This document shows positions 44,309-55,173 of a DNA stretch of 64,000 nucleotides, piece by piece (within the stretch, counting starts at the first letter, position 1; each line of letters starts with the position of its first letter). The translations under genes were made by a program, and so were the position numbers. Source of the stretch: Nelumbo lutea (lineage: Eukaryota; Streptophyta; Magnoliopsida; Proteales; Nelumbonaceae). The notes beneath the pieces were generated by a model, which was not told the DNA's origin, searched no databases, and was given only the letters and a program-made list of their open reading frames with translations. The stretch spans positions 213,169,848 through 213,233,847 of the forward strand of contig JAKGHH010000001.1 of the NCBI GenBank assembly GCA_022828595.1, in the 5' to 3' direction.

Positions 44309-45871
44309 ATGATCTTTTCATTCATTCTAGCCTATCTGGAACACCTTTCCAAGAGATGGCCAGAAGTCTGTCTGGCATCATTTCTTGGGTACCTCTCTCT
44401 TCGGTGCTACCTGACTTACAAAACCCAGATCATAGCAAACTGGCCCATCGTGGGCGGACTCCCCTATCTTCTCAAGAATGTTTACCGCTTGCATGAGTGG
44501 TCCGCCGAGCTATCCACCATTGGCACCTCCTACTTATTCAGAGGACCCCTTCTGGGGCGTCAAGAGCTGCTACTCACTTGCGATCCCCGCAACGTTGAGT
44601 ACATCCTCAAGACCAACTTCTCCAACTTCCCCAAGGGTCCAGAGTACTTAGAAACCTTGGAAGTACTTGGGCAGGGGATTTTCAGTGTGGACTCTGATTC
44701 ATGGCATCAGCAACGAAAAATGGCGAACAAGGCATTTGGGGCCAAGGATTTCAGGAGCTCCATCGCCACCATGAGCCAGAAGGTGGTGGAGGATAAGCTC
44801 GTCCCCTTGCTGAAGCACCTCCAAGCACAAGTCTGTACCATAGATTTGCAAGATGTACTTCTGAGGTACTCGTTCGACAGCAGTTGCGCTATCATCCTGG
44901 GAGAAATCCCTGGATCTCTTTCTCCAAGCCTTTCATCCAATGAGTTTTCCCAAGCCATTGACGACGCAAGAGAAGTCATCTTCTTCAGGAACGTGATGCC
45001 CAGAAGATGGTGGAAGCTTTTGCGTTCGTTGAGGATGGGAAGAGAGAGGGAAGTGGCTAGAATATCCAAAACTCTGGACCAATACATGGCGCATTACATT
45101 TCATCAAAGAGAGAAGATCTGCTCAGAGGAGTGGAAGCAAATGATCTTCTAGCAACTTACATGAAGTTTCATGAAGATAGGAACGATATGTCACTAAACG
45201 GTGATAAGTTCCTCAGAGACACAGTCTTAAACTTCATCTTCGCCGGACGCGATACAGTTGCGTCGGGCCTTACTATGTTCTTCTGGCTGATTTCAAAGAA
45301 CCCACGAGTGGAGAAGAAAATCATGGAAGAACTGAGGATTCTGCATGCAAAGAATGTGGCCGACAGTAGCCGTTTGATGAAACCCAACGAGCCATGGGTA
45401 TACAGATTAGAAGATTTGAGGTCGCTGGTGTATTTGCAGGCAGCATTGTATGAATCCATGAGGCTGTATCCTCCAGTTCCTCTGAACCGCAAAGGGGTGC
45501 TGAAGGAAGATGTGCTTCCTGATGGTAATGTTGTTCGGCCTGGAATGCAGATCACCTTCTCCATTTATGCAATGGGAAGGATGCAATCGATATGGGGGGA
45601 AGATTGTCTGGAATTCAAGCCGGAGAGATGGTTTGGTGATGACGGGAAGTCATTGTCTGAATCCAAATTCAAGTATTTTGTGTTCAATATCGGACCAAGA
45701 ACTTGCATTGGCAAGGACATGGCTATCACGCAGATGAAGTTGGCTGCAGCTGCCATTCTTTTCAATTTCCATGTCGAAGTGCTTGATGGTCAATCTGCCT
45801 CCCCAAAACCATCAACAATCCTTCAACTCAAGAATGGCCTGATGGTGAAGATCAAACACAGGGTAGCTTAA
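44309..45871 (+). CDS. Cytochrome P450, CYP96-like (CYP86 clan), copy 1
   Basis: A 520-residue intronless P450 that would sit on the endoplasmic reticulum through its N-terminal hydrophobic segment (about residues 18-35). A proline-rich NWPIVGGLP hinge is at about 44-52. The I-helix oxygen-binding motif is AGRDT (312-316), the K-helix ExxR is ESMR (382-385), the PERF-type motif is KPERW (437-441), and the heme loop is FNIGPRTCIG (459-468) with C466 as iron ligand. All key residues are present. The sequence fits the CYP96 family, whose known members hydroxylate mid-chain wax alkanes or couple phenols in Amaryllidaceae alkaloids. Lack of introns is typical of this family. The ATG is the first after a TATA box. 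Exact subfamily and substrate cannot be told from sequence alone. Confidence 0.93.
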   Translation: MIFSFILAYLEHLSKRWPEVCLASFLGYLSLRCYLTYKTQIIANWPIVGGLPYLLKNVYRLHEWSAELSTIGTSYLFRGPLLGRQELLLTCDPRNVEYILKTNFSNFPKGPEYLETLEVLGQGIFSVDSDSWHQQRKMANKAFGAKDFRSSIATMSQKVVEDKLVPLLKHLQAQVCTIDLQDVLLRYSFDSSCAIILGEIPGSLSPSLSSNEFSQAIDDAREVIFFRNVMPRRWWKLLRSLRMGREREVARISKTLDQYMAHYISSKREDLLRGVEANDLLATYMKFHEDRNDMSLNGDKFLRDTVLNFIFAGRDTVASGLTMFFWLISKNPRVEKKIMEELRILHAKNVADSSRLMKPNEPWVYRLEDLRSLVYLQAALYESMRLYPPVPLNRKGVLKEDVLPDGNVVRPGMQITFSIYAMGRMQSIWGEDCLEFKPERWFGDDGKSLSESKFKYFVFNIGPRTCIGKDMAITQMKLAAAAILFNFHVEVLDGQSASPKPSTILQLKNGLMVKIKHRVA

Positions 45872-48308
45872 TTAATTAGAGGATGTTGGTACTTAGCTTC
45901 GTCGCTCGATCGTCAAATCCAAAGAATATATATCCACATATGCTCTCTCTAGTTCAATGTTCAGTACTCTATGCATGGTAAACATAGACTAGATAAGGGG
46001 GTCTATTTGTTTCGTTTGGTATGTAGTCAGTTTGCTTCAAAATTTATTGTAGATTTTCTCCCTCGTTGATCTATCTGTGGCTCTATGTCATTTATCTTTT
46101 GTCTTTAAAGGTTTAGATGCCTTCAAATAATAGACTTGTCAAAGTAAGAAGTATCCATGTTCCTTTGTCGTTTTGCTTCAAACTTGTCTAATAATCTATA
46201 TCAGCTGTTTATATATCCCTTTTTTTATCTTCTTTCCTTTTTCCTTTATTTTTTAATTTCTTTTTGTCCTTTTTCTGTTTTTAATATTTTGGGTATATGG
46301 ACTGCTTTCTAAAATCAATTTAGACGGATTGGACAGACAAGCCATAATATTAATTAGATTGGAACGGATCTGGTCTGTTCATAATAAATTTATATTGGAA
46401 TTGGTTGGATTAAGATAATATCTAGTCCATTGATATAAGATAAGAATATAAGTGTGAATGGACCGAATTTGGGTTGAAACCAATCTAAACTAAAATGAAT
46501 TTAAAAAAATTGGACAGTCCAAATATTAAATTAGAACGGTCCAAAATAATCCAAATTATTCATTGGATTGGATTAATTGAACTTAATCCATTTGTAAGGG
46601 ACTCACATTGGAGGTGCAAGAGACCTTACCAACCAGCCATTGCAGCTGGCACTTGGCAGGCACAATGTAAGAGAGAGAGACCTAACTGAGTAACGGTTCT
46701 TAGGGCTGTGAAATTTCCTTGCGCCCTTAGGGTACCATTATTCAATTCTACATGCAAATTACCAAGTACTAACTGAATAGTATCCAAGGGAAGCTTGAAC
46801 TCTAGAACTAAGGAAAAAAACTTTTCGTTGTCATTCATAAATATCACACACACTTACGACCAAAAAAGTTGTAGTCTCTGATGTGTACAAAGTTGATTAG
46901 AACCTTTTGATAAAACCAGTAAGTTCATTTAAAGAAATTAAAGATTTTATTTACATTTTTATTGCACTATCATATTATTAATGTTTTTTGTTTATTTGTT
47001 TTAGATGTTGATGAGGCAGAAGTAGTCCTTAATTTATTGATTTGGTATATAAGTTTAGCTTTATTAACTTATTTTTATTTTTATTTACTTTTATTTGAAT
47101 TCTAAGCCAAGAAATTCTTTTCTTTTTTGGTTGTAGGAATTCATTGAGATGGATGATCATTGCTGATTGGAATTTAGTGGATGAAAAATTTCTAGGAATA
47201 GTCCTTAATCTATTGAACAGTTTAACTTGAAGTTTGATATTTATATTGATCATTTGGAACTTTTGAACAATTAAACTTAAACTTTGATAATGTTGGTTTG
47301 TAATAATTAACTTTACACTCGATGAACTTAATTAATTAATGTTTGATTTGGATAATCAGTTGTGTCCATGGTGATAGTTCTATTCATTTGTGGTTTTGAT
47401 CAGTTGTACTTCATACAGATTACAAGTTAGATAAGTGGATAATATTAATTAAGTGCCCATGGTAATCATTTATGAAAATGATCCATTGATCATACAGATT
47501 ACAGGCTAGCTGGATAATCAGTGATCATAAAATTACAGGTTAGAATTTGTACCGGATCAGAATTGTGATAACTAATTTGTCATGCACCATGAAAATTACA
47601 GGTTAAAATTTGCATTAGATCATATTGGTAGTAATATTCATTAATGTGTCTGTTTTTTTGTTTAATTATTAATTTGTATTTGTGATCATAAAGATTAGTA
47701 AATTTGTACCAGAGCATATTGCTGAATTACATGTTAATTTTTATTGGATCGGTTCGAATCAGATTATCGGATATTTGTTTGAAATTTTTCAATCAAATTG
47801 AATGGAATCTTTATCGAATATCTGGTAAATTGACCTAATCCGAATTCGAATAAGGGATTAGGGAATCCGACGAATTCAAATTTAAATTTGAATCATATGA
47901 ATTTTTTATTGAATCAAATTTAAATATACCTCGATTCAAATCGGACAATCTTCATTTAACAAAAAGAAAACAATGTATTAATAACAAGACTGTTAGAAAT
48001 GAATTCATATTAAAAAAAAAATTTAATGAGCCCCCACACATGTGCTGCATATGGAGGACCAACTGGTAAGTATTCTTATCCAACGAAATTTTAGCGAATA
48101 TTCATTTCTCAATTTGCAACACCAATGGATTAAAGGTAGCTTTCCTATTGTGAATAAGTCAAACTGTGTAAATAGTTCGAGCAATTCATTTCTTGTATTC
48201 ATTCCATAAAATCACCAACTTCCCATATTGAAAATATTGCATTTATTGAATATGAAAAATACATTAATATTTATCAATTGAGAAATCTCAACAGTTCTAT
48301 CTTCCTAC
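45872..48308. other. Gene-free DNA after the first P450
   Basis: The first few hundred bases are 3' UTR and downstream sequence. Further on, AT-rich DNA holds loosely repeated words (ATTACAGGTTAGAATTTG and ATTACAGGTTAAAATTTG near 47530-47610). No coding domain was found. Confidence 0.55.
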
Positions 48309-49466
48309 TAGTGGTGGCAACTGGGCGAGTTGGGTTTGGCTGGGTTTGGGTTGAGTTCAACTCAACTTATCTAATCTTTCAGCCCATTAATGATTCAGTT
48401 ATATAAAATTAAATGGGTTCGGTTCAATCCAAACCCGTTTTAACCCAATTCAACCCGCCCAAACCCATTAATCTTATATTTATGTAGTTAAAACAAAAAC
48501 CTAACCCTTATTCAATAAATAAGTTGGTTATAGGTTGGTGGAGGTTCAAATCACATTAGATGCATTTTATTTTTACACAAATGGCGAAGCCATTTGACTA
48601 TGTCTGGGTTTCAGGTTAGACCGAATCACATAGGTTCAAACTGGTCAGACCAAATTGAACTATCTAATTGGATTGTCTTGGAGATAATCATATCAAGGGT
48701 GGATGAACCATTTAGATTTGGACCAGTCCGATCAGACCAAACCGGACCGTTCCAGTCAATGGAAATTTGACTTGGATTGGCCCATATCAGGTTTGTGCAT
48801 GAGTTTGGTACTAAATCGACTGGCCCAAAGTGGGTCAAGATAAGTAAGTCGGACCGAACCGGATTCGGTTGGGTTGTGCGGATACAGACCAACCAGGTGA
48901 TCCAAACATGGCAAAGCAAGTGGAGTGGATTTTGGGTCGGGCCGAACCATCCACCTGAACTCATTTTGGATTTGGGTCAGGCTGAACCATCCACATGGAC
49001 TCATTTTGGATTTGGGTAAACCCGAATCAACTTGTCCTAGGTCAGGTCGGGTTCGGACTGGGTTGATTGACCCAAATGAATCGAACCGAAGTGATCAGGT
49101 CTGTTCATATTTAGACCAAGTTGAGCTGGTCTGGACTTGGATCAAGTTGATTTGGATTATGTCAATTTGGGTGACGTGTGTTGATTTGAGACAAAACTAA
49201 TTTCAGTTAATAATTAATAGAAAATTAATGCATTAATTATAAATTATTTCATTCAAATTAAGAAAATTATAAAAAATGACTAAGGAATTAATACTTATAT
49301 ATGTAATGGTTAACCCAATGGTTATCCACAACCCAATCCAACTCAACCCATTTAAATTGACCCATTAGGTGATCAACCCATTTCCAACCTGCCAAGTAAA
49401 TGGGTGGATTAGATACTAGGTGGGTTGGGTGGATTCAGCAGGTTGGGTGAAAAATTGCCACCCCTA
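48309..49466. mobile_element. hAT-type non-autonomous element, 1.16 kb, TSD CTTCCTAC
   Basis: The termini are TAGTGGTGGCAA and, inverted, TAGGGGTGGCAA. Exact 8-bp duplications CTTCCTAC flank it at 48301-48308 and 49467-49474. The interior contains GGGTTGGGT and AACCCATT-type repeats toward both ends and a central block with no recognised ORF. Open frames at 48626-49200 are antisense pairs without a domain. Confidence 0.88.
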
Positions 49467-49799
49467 CTTCCTACGCTCTACAGTCTACTCTCTCATTCTT
49501 ATCATAATAATCCACTCAATATTTGATCAAAAGTTGTATGTCAACGGTCTTGCTGTTTCGTAGAGAGAGAGAGCCTCTATGGGATTTATTGGAATAGGCT
49601 AATGAAAGGCCTTGTCTATTTTCTATATATCAAAACATATTTAAAACATTATTTATAATTTAAAATTTTTATTTATTATAAAAAATACTATTATCTGAAA
49701 ACATTTTGGGGATTCGGGTCCCCATGGGAAAACCATCCCCGTCAGTGATCAAGGATGGGGGTTAATTTTAGAATCGAGGTCGGGGCCTTAGGCCCACAA

Positions 49800-50185
49800 T
49801 TTCATTAAGGAGTGTTTGTTTTGCCCTTAGCCCATGATTTTTTATTCCAAAAATACCCCTAACACTTTTTTTGTATAAAAAACAAAATTGAACAGATGTA
49901 GCTAATAGAGTGGTTGTTTATGTCTTATTAAGGGCAAAAATGATATTTTTATTTTTATTTTCTTTCGATTAAATTTATTTAAATAAACATTAGGGTCAAT
50001 ACTGTCATTTTCCACTGTCATCTAATGGAAGATTGATTAAATCCATTGCAAATTATAAGTGGTGTTTTAGTAAAATACTAACTATAAGGTAGATTTTAAA
50101 AAATCCATAAAACTAAAGGGTATTTTTGTGTATAACCATTTTTATTATTTAACTTTCTCTTAATAAATTCTGTACATCACACGAG
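49800..50185. repeat. Third copy of the palindrome arm
   Basis: From TTCATTAAGGAGTG through GTCTTATTAAGGGCAAAA, TCTAATGGAAGATTGATTAA and GTGGTGTTTTAGTAAAATAC to CTTAATAAATTCTG, this matches the arms at 26800-27263 and, inverted, 27358-27830. Its end is closer to the right arm. It shows the arm is a dispersed repeat. Confidence 0.8.
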
Positions 50186-50491
50186 CCACCACTAACTTGG
50201 TTATATAAAACTATAAAAGGCTTCTATGAGCTGGCTTCTTGTACGGATAGAGGCCACATCAGGCCAATGCGAAAATGTGACAACAAGGACTAATAAAGAC
50301 TACAGTGGGTTATAAAGATGAGAAAATAAAGACAAGGAAGATAGAATTTAAGTTGGATCGGGATTTCTCAATCTATAAATATATATATCGATGTGCTCTT
50401 CATATTTAATTAATGCTTTATTTTCAGTCTTCTTTGATATTTTACATGCTATTAGAGAGAAAGGTCAAACCTGGTTTCACATGGTATAAGA

Positions 50492-50593
50492 ATGCCTGAC
50501 CTACTTATGTGGCCATTGCAGTAGTTTTCATAATGTGTTGCCGAGTGACCATTTCATCAACTACTGCAATGGCCACATAAGTAGGTCAGGCAT
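50492..50593. repeat. Perfect 35-bp inverted repeat with 32-base loop
   Basis: Bases 50492-50526 (starting ATGCCTGACCTACTTATG) are the exact reverse complement of 50559-50593, with a 32-base loop. Perfect pairing over 35 bp in surroundings where all other inverted repeats are diverged implies recent origin or selection. The RNA would form a long perfect hairpin. Confidence 0.92.
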
Positions 50594-50701
50594 CAATCAA
50601 TATATAAGTGGAATCTACAATTGACAATATCAACACACCCATTGTAGTAACATTATTTCGTTTGTTCATGAAATTATAAGGTTGATAAGCTTTAAGGATT
50701 T

Positions 50702-51182
50702 GTGTTTTTAAATAAATTCGGAAAAGTATGGATAGACCCGATGTAGATTTCTGAATTCTACTGTAAATTTATAAACATTCAAAATATTAAAAACCCTCAC
50801 TTTATATATTAATATCCATCCATGAATTAGTATCAATTCCAAGCTGATACATACCCTAATTGTATTTTGGGCCTTAAATTTCTGATCCTGAATTGAACTG
50901 TTATTCTCCCTAAATTCAAAAAAATACGAATAGACCTAGTGCAGATTTCTAAATTCCCAATTCCCATCATTCCCCTTAAAATTTTAGAAAAATGACTAAT
51001 CAGCCCAGATCAGAATTTTATAGCCCCAAAGTACAGGGGGAATGCATCCTGACCGTGAATTGATGTCAAATTCACGGGTAGGATGTGGTTTATAGGGAGG
51101 GAGAGGGCTAGTAGTAGGGGATCTGGAATTTAGAATTCTACATCGTGTGTATCTGTACTTCTCCGTAAAATTTTTAAATACC
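50702..51182. repeat. MITE-like inverted-arm repeat
   Basis: TTTTTAAATAAATTCGGAAA...CGATGTAGATTTCTGAATTC at the left matches, inverted, the right end around GAATTCTACATCGTGTG...TTTTTAAATAC. The arms are about 60 bp and diverged. TSD not determined. Confidence 0.5.
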
Positions 51183-52139
51183 CAGAGCATAAAACCCCAA
51201 TTTTATCTTTGTGTTTTGTTTTTTTCGCTTAAAACTATAAATAAGGTGTTTTGATTTTAAATTATATTAAAAAAAAAACACTTACCAAACAATTCAAACA
51301 CTTTTTGCTACACTTTTGTTTACCACATCCCAATGCTCAAGAGCAGAACTTAATTAATTATTTTATAAAAGTATTTTATTGTTGTATAACATAAATATAT
51401 TTACTTCTTATGGGACTGAAAGGCAGAAATTATTTTAATGACATTATTGGACACTTGGCCAATTATTTATATACGTTTTTATCCAATCCACTTTGACTTC
51501 CATATACGTCTAATCAATACTGTTCAATTTAAGTTGACCCTAGATACGAGATAAAATCAAACCAATATTGTTCAATTTAAACAACAATTGACTGCTCTAC
51601 AAGGGGTTCTATCGCTCCCATTTTGTAGTACACTATTGGCATTTAAGAAGATGAAACAAAGTCAAACTAGGATTTCTTCTTGACATAATCAACATGAGCT
51701 TTTGACTTGTTAGTTTGGCTTAAATAGTTAAGAGTATTTATGAACTAGTTTGGCATAATCAAATATGAGCATTTATGAACTCTATTCTAGTTAAGAGTCA
51801 ATGGTCCATTACTCCATAGCATTTATGAAATCTATTGAGTCGAAGAGGTTGGATAGAAGTTCACTCTATAAATATTCTTCGACCACCCCAACCTCCATCC
51901 ACGTTTAGCCAATAATAGTTAAATTGGATTGATAATTAAAGCCCAAATCTTAAAGAGTGATTATATCATAATTTGAGTAGGGTAAATCTCAGCTAAATAA
52001 GTTGGTAGGTGTTACAAAAAATAAATTCAGGTTTGCTTTTCACTAATAATACTTTCCTTACATTTGGATAAATTATATAGTCATATGCATCAAAAAATTG
52101 TTAATACATGATGGAATAATATTATCCCTTCATTAATGT
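51183..52139. other. AT-rich intergenic DNA, nothing recognised
   Basis: Short local repeats of AGCATTTATGAA-type words occur near 51740-51840. There is no gene or element end. Confidence 0.5.
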
Positions 52140-52469
52140 AATTTTTTTTATATAAATTAATCATTGTACATCTTTAACCTTAAACCATTCGTGGGCCAAA
52201 ACCCATTGACTTGGTCAAAGAACCATTGACCTGTGCAGTTAAACCGTCAATCCGTTCAACCCAGACAGTGGTTTGCAAGTAAGAAGAAAAAGAGAAAAAC
52301 ATCTTAGACATGAGGCAGGAACGATCTCAGATCTAAGATCCAGGTACAACAGAGAGAAGTAGAAGAAGAAGATTGCAGAGGTTGGAGACTGGAGAGAAAT
52401 CAGAAATCAGATCTGAGACCTATGTTTCTATTGTTTTTGTCGCCATCATCATTGCCAATGAAGATTGAA

Positions 52470-52612
52470 TCCTCCTCCTCCTCTTCCTTCTTCCCTCCTT
52501 CATTCATTTCCTTTCTTTCCTTTTTCTCCTTTATTTCCTTCTTTTTTTTCTTTTTTCTTCTTCATTTCTTTCTTTCTTTCTTTCCTTCTTTTCTTATTCT
52601 TTTTTTTTCTTA
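52470..52612. repeat. Polypyrimidine tract
   Basis: About 140 bases of nearly pure C and T. The flanks (52190-52270 and 52700-52800) carry the same vocabulary as the repeat at 17560-18030. The tract makes the serine/phenylalanine frame at 52422-52640, which I do not consider a gene. Confidence 0.85.
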
Positions 52613-52800
52613 TCCAATAACCACAACCTCTTTCTCATAAAAATTAAAAGTCTAAAAGGGTAATACCAATATTTGCCCTAATAATATAAGCCCTAATAAT
52701 ATAAATTGTTCGAACCATTCAACCTGGACAATTGAACCACTGATCTAAAAACCGATGACCACAATGATTTCATTTCAGGGTCGATTTTTAAAACCTTATC

Positions 52801-53477
52801 TTTTTTAGAAATAACAATAAACCAATTTTTATATGCAAGCCCCATGTGATTCAATTGCTTGGAACTATTGGATCAATCTGTTCGAACCCCACATTGACAA
52901 AAGCCTCTTGGGAGCGCATGACATTTTCATTTGTACCCCTCTTCTTCCACGCGTCCAAGAAATAGGGTTTACTAATTTAATGATTCAGCCGTACAGGTAA
53001 TGGAAGTGCACTGTACCTATATATGTAAATCTTGCACATATAGGGCCCATAAATGATATTGCACACTTGCACCTATAAAACTTAATTTACATGTTATATG
53101 TAACTGTTACATAGGATAACACATACAACTTACGTGCAATAGTATTACTAAGACTCAGTACTATTTCATCCAAAATACATAAATTCAACTAGTTAGAAAT
53201 TTATATTTTGGGGACCGCACTAGCTGGGAGAAAGAAAAAGAAAAAAAACTCTAAACACTCAACAGCTATATCTCACCAAACCAAACCATTTATGGAAAAG
53301 ACACAATCCACCGAACCCCACTGGAAGAATTTCTAATTCAGGAAGCAGCTTCTGGTTTCATAGATCAGATGATATATCGGGAGCTCAAAGTTTTCTTAAT
53401 AACCAAGGACCACAACTTGAGGGTTCCATCCAATAGATCCAGAAAACCCTGGTCAAAGAATAGATTTATAAACTCTT
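52801..53477. other. Intergenic DNA, nothing recognised
   Basis: No coding domain, RNA gene or element terminus was identified. Confidence 0.5.
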
Positions 53478-53854
53478 GGGGGCGTTTTTTTTTCGGATTC
53501 TGAGAATGGGAGAAAGTTGGTGAATGAGATTTTGGTTCCCATTGACCAAGAATCCCATTTTCCTTTTTTAGATTTATGTGGGGAGGATTAGGGAAATTTT
53601 ATTTTCCTAAGCATGCCCATCTCCTAGGTGGATAAATAACTTTCTCACTTAGGGAGAAAGTTGTCAACACTTTAATGGGACAAAAATACCTTTTTAATAA
53701 TGGAATTTTATAGCTAAAATGTTGATTGTCTTATTTATATGAGAAATAAAAGAATATAGATAAATACATTTATTCAAATAAATATTTTTCAAGAAAAATT
53801 TACCTAAATAACTGCATTTGCCGAGATAAATAACTTACCTAAAAAAAATGGGCC
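53478..53854. mobile_element. MITE, copy A of a two-member family
   Basis: It starts GGGGGCGTTTTTTTTTCGG and ends AAAATGGGCC. Internal text (GGTTCCCATTGACCAAGAAT, TAATGGAATTTTATAGC) is shared with 57309-57642. TSD is unclear (CTT against TTA). Confidence 0.65.
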
Positions 53855-54239
53855 TTAAGACAAGAACGAGACAGAGATGATGATGATTTCTACCCGTGGG
53901 GACAGAAATGGTGAGAACACTTCACTCCCCACCCACCTTTTTGTCATTCCTAACAACAGATGGTCTCGTTATTTTTCAATTGGTTTGACTTGAACAAAGT
54001 TGTAATTTAATAATTAAGATTGACTCATGGGCAAAGATTAGCACTTGAAGTCAATAGCGGAGACCTTTGCCCTTTTCTTACCTTATTTATTTATTATTAA
54101 ACTTTATAATACGTACAAGGACAAATTAATTATCAGTCCTGCCACCCTCCAAACTTCCATCTATAAGAATCAAGCCATTTTGATAGATTTAGGAGTACAA
54201 ATATTAAATGCTTCAACGAGTATGTGAAAGTTGCAGCGA

Positions 54240-54370
54240 AGAGAAGACGCTAGGAAAGAGCATTTTGAGCGGTCTGGGCCGGCCCGGCCCGACCAGAGGT
54301 AATGATGCCCGGGCCCAGTTCTATAAGAACCATCTAGGCATCTCCAATAAGGCTGCATTTTTTTTTTTTT
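54240..54370. other. GC-rich repeat fragment and poly(T)
   Basis: Contains GGGCCGGCCCGGCCCGACC and CCCGGGCCCAG, words typical of ends of hAT-like or related non-autonomous repeats, followed by a T run. The partner end was not found. Confidence 0.3.
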
Positions 54371-54982
54371 GCGGTTAAAAATTCAATACTCATAAAGACA
54401 TTTTAGCTTTTTACCAAAGAAAAAAAAAGTCATTTTAGCCACAAAAAGGAAATAAATCTTTCAAATAAGGAATGCCAAATGGAGTTAAGACATTAAGTCA
54501 AACTTATTGTGAATATTAAATTTAAGGATTCTATTAGTTATTTTCATATTATATGAAAATTATGTTTGCACAATTTAAATACAAATTTATATTTGAAATT
54601 ATTATAATTATATATGAATTTTACTTTATCAATTGCAAACTTACGATTATGCTCAAAATCACAAATATCCCTTGTTAGAAAGTTAAATAGTTATAGAATT
54701 GCACGTCAACATACTAAACCTCTAGATATTAAATATTATGAGTTTCGTTATAATACCGGAAAGACATGATACTGAGAAAACTTAGAACAACAACTAATAT
54801 CATAAAAGATGTGTTATTCATCAAAATTCACAGTGGACTTTGATTGATGAAAGCTCTTCCCATACCTTGTTCTGTTATCATAAATTTCTCATATATTATA
54901 TTGGGTAAAATCTATACCAAGTCCAGTCTGGATGGGCTGGGCACTGAAACCTTGTTGAATTTGATTTAGTTGTAGTTCCCAT

Positions 54983-55173
54983 CATGGTTTCGAAAGTTGA
55001 ACCGGACTGGACAATCGGATCAATTGACTCTAGAATCGGTCATGAATCTAGGTCCGATTTTGGACCCCAAAACCGTCTGACTGGGGTTTGGATTAGGCAA
55101 TTATTGGACCATTTAATCTAAGAATACCGATGGTGAAAGCGGTTTCATTTCCAGTCCAATTTTCAAAATCATG
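54983..55173. repeat. Short inverted-arm repeat (MITE-like)
   Basis: CATGGTTTCGAAAGTTG...CCGGACTGG at the left mirrors CCAGTCCAATTTTC...CATG at the right. Arms are about 25-30 bp. Confidence 0.45.

Noticed and set aside
48626..49200. Several overlapping frames on both strands
   Set aside because: All lie inside the hAT-type element in repeats of GGGTTGGGT/AACCCA type and show no domain.
50440..50500. Primer-binding-site-like words (GCTATTAGAGAG, GGTATAAGAATGCC) suggesting a Copia LTR end
   Set aside because: Both are poor matches, and no LTR partner or coding remnant was found beside them.
52422..52640. 72-codon serine- and phenylalanine-rich frame
   Set aside because: Produced by a long polypyrimidine tract; low complexity and no conserved residues.
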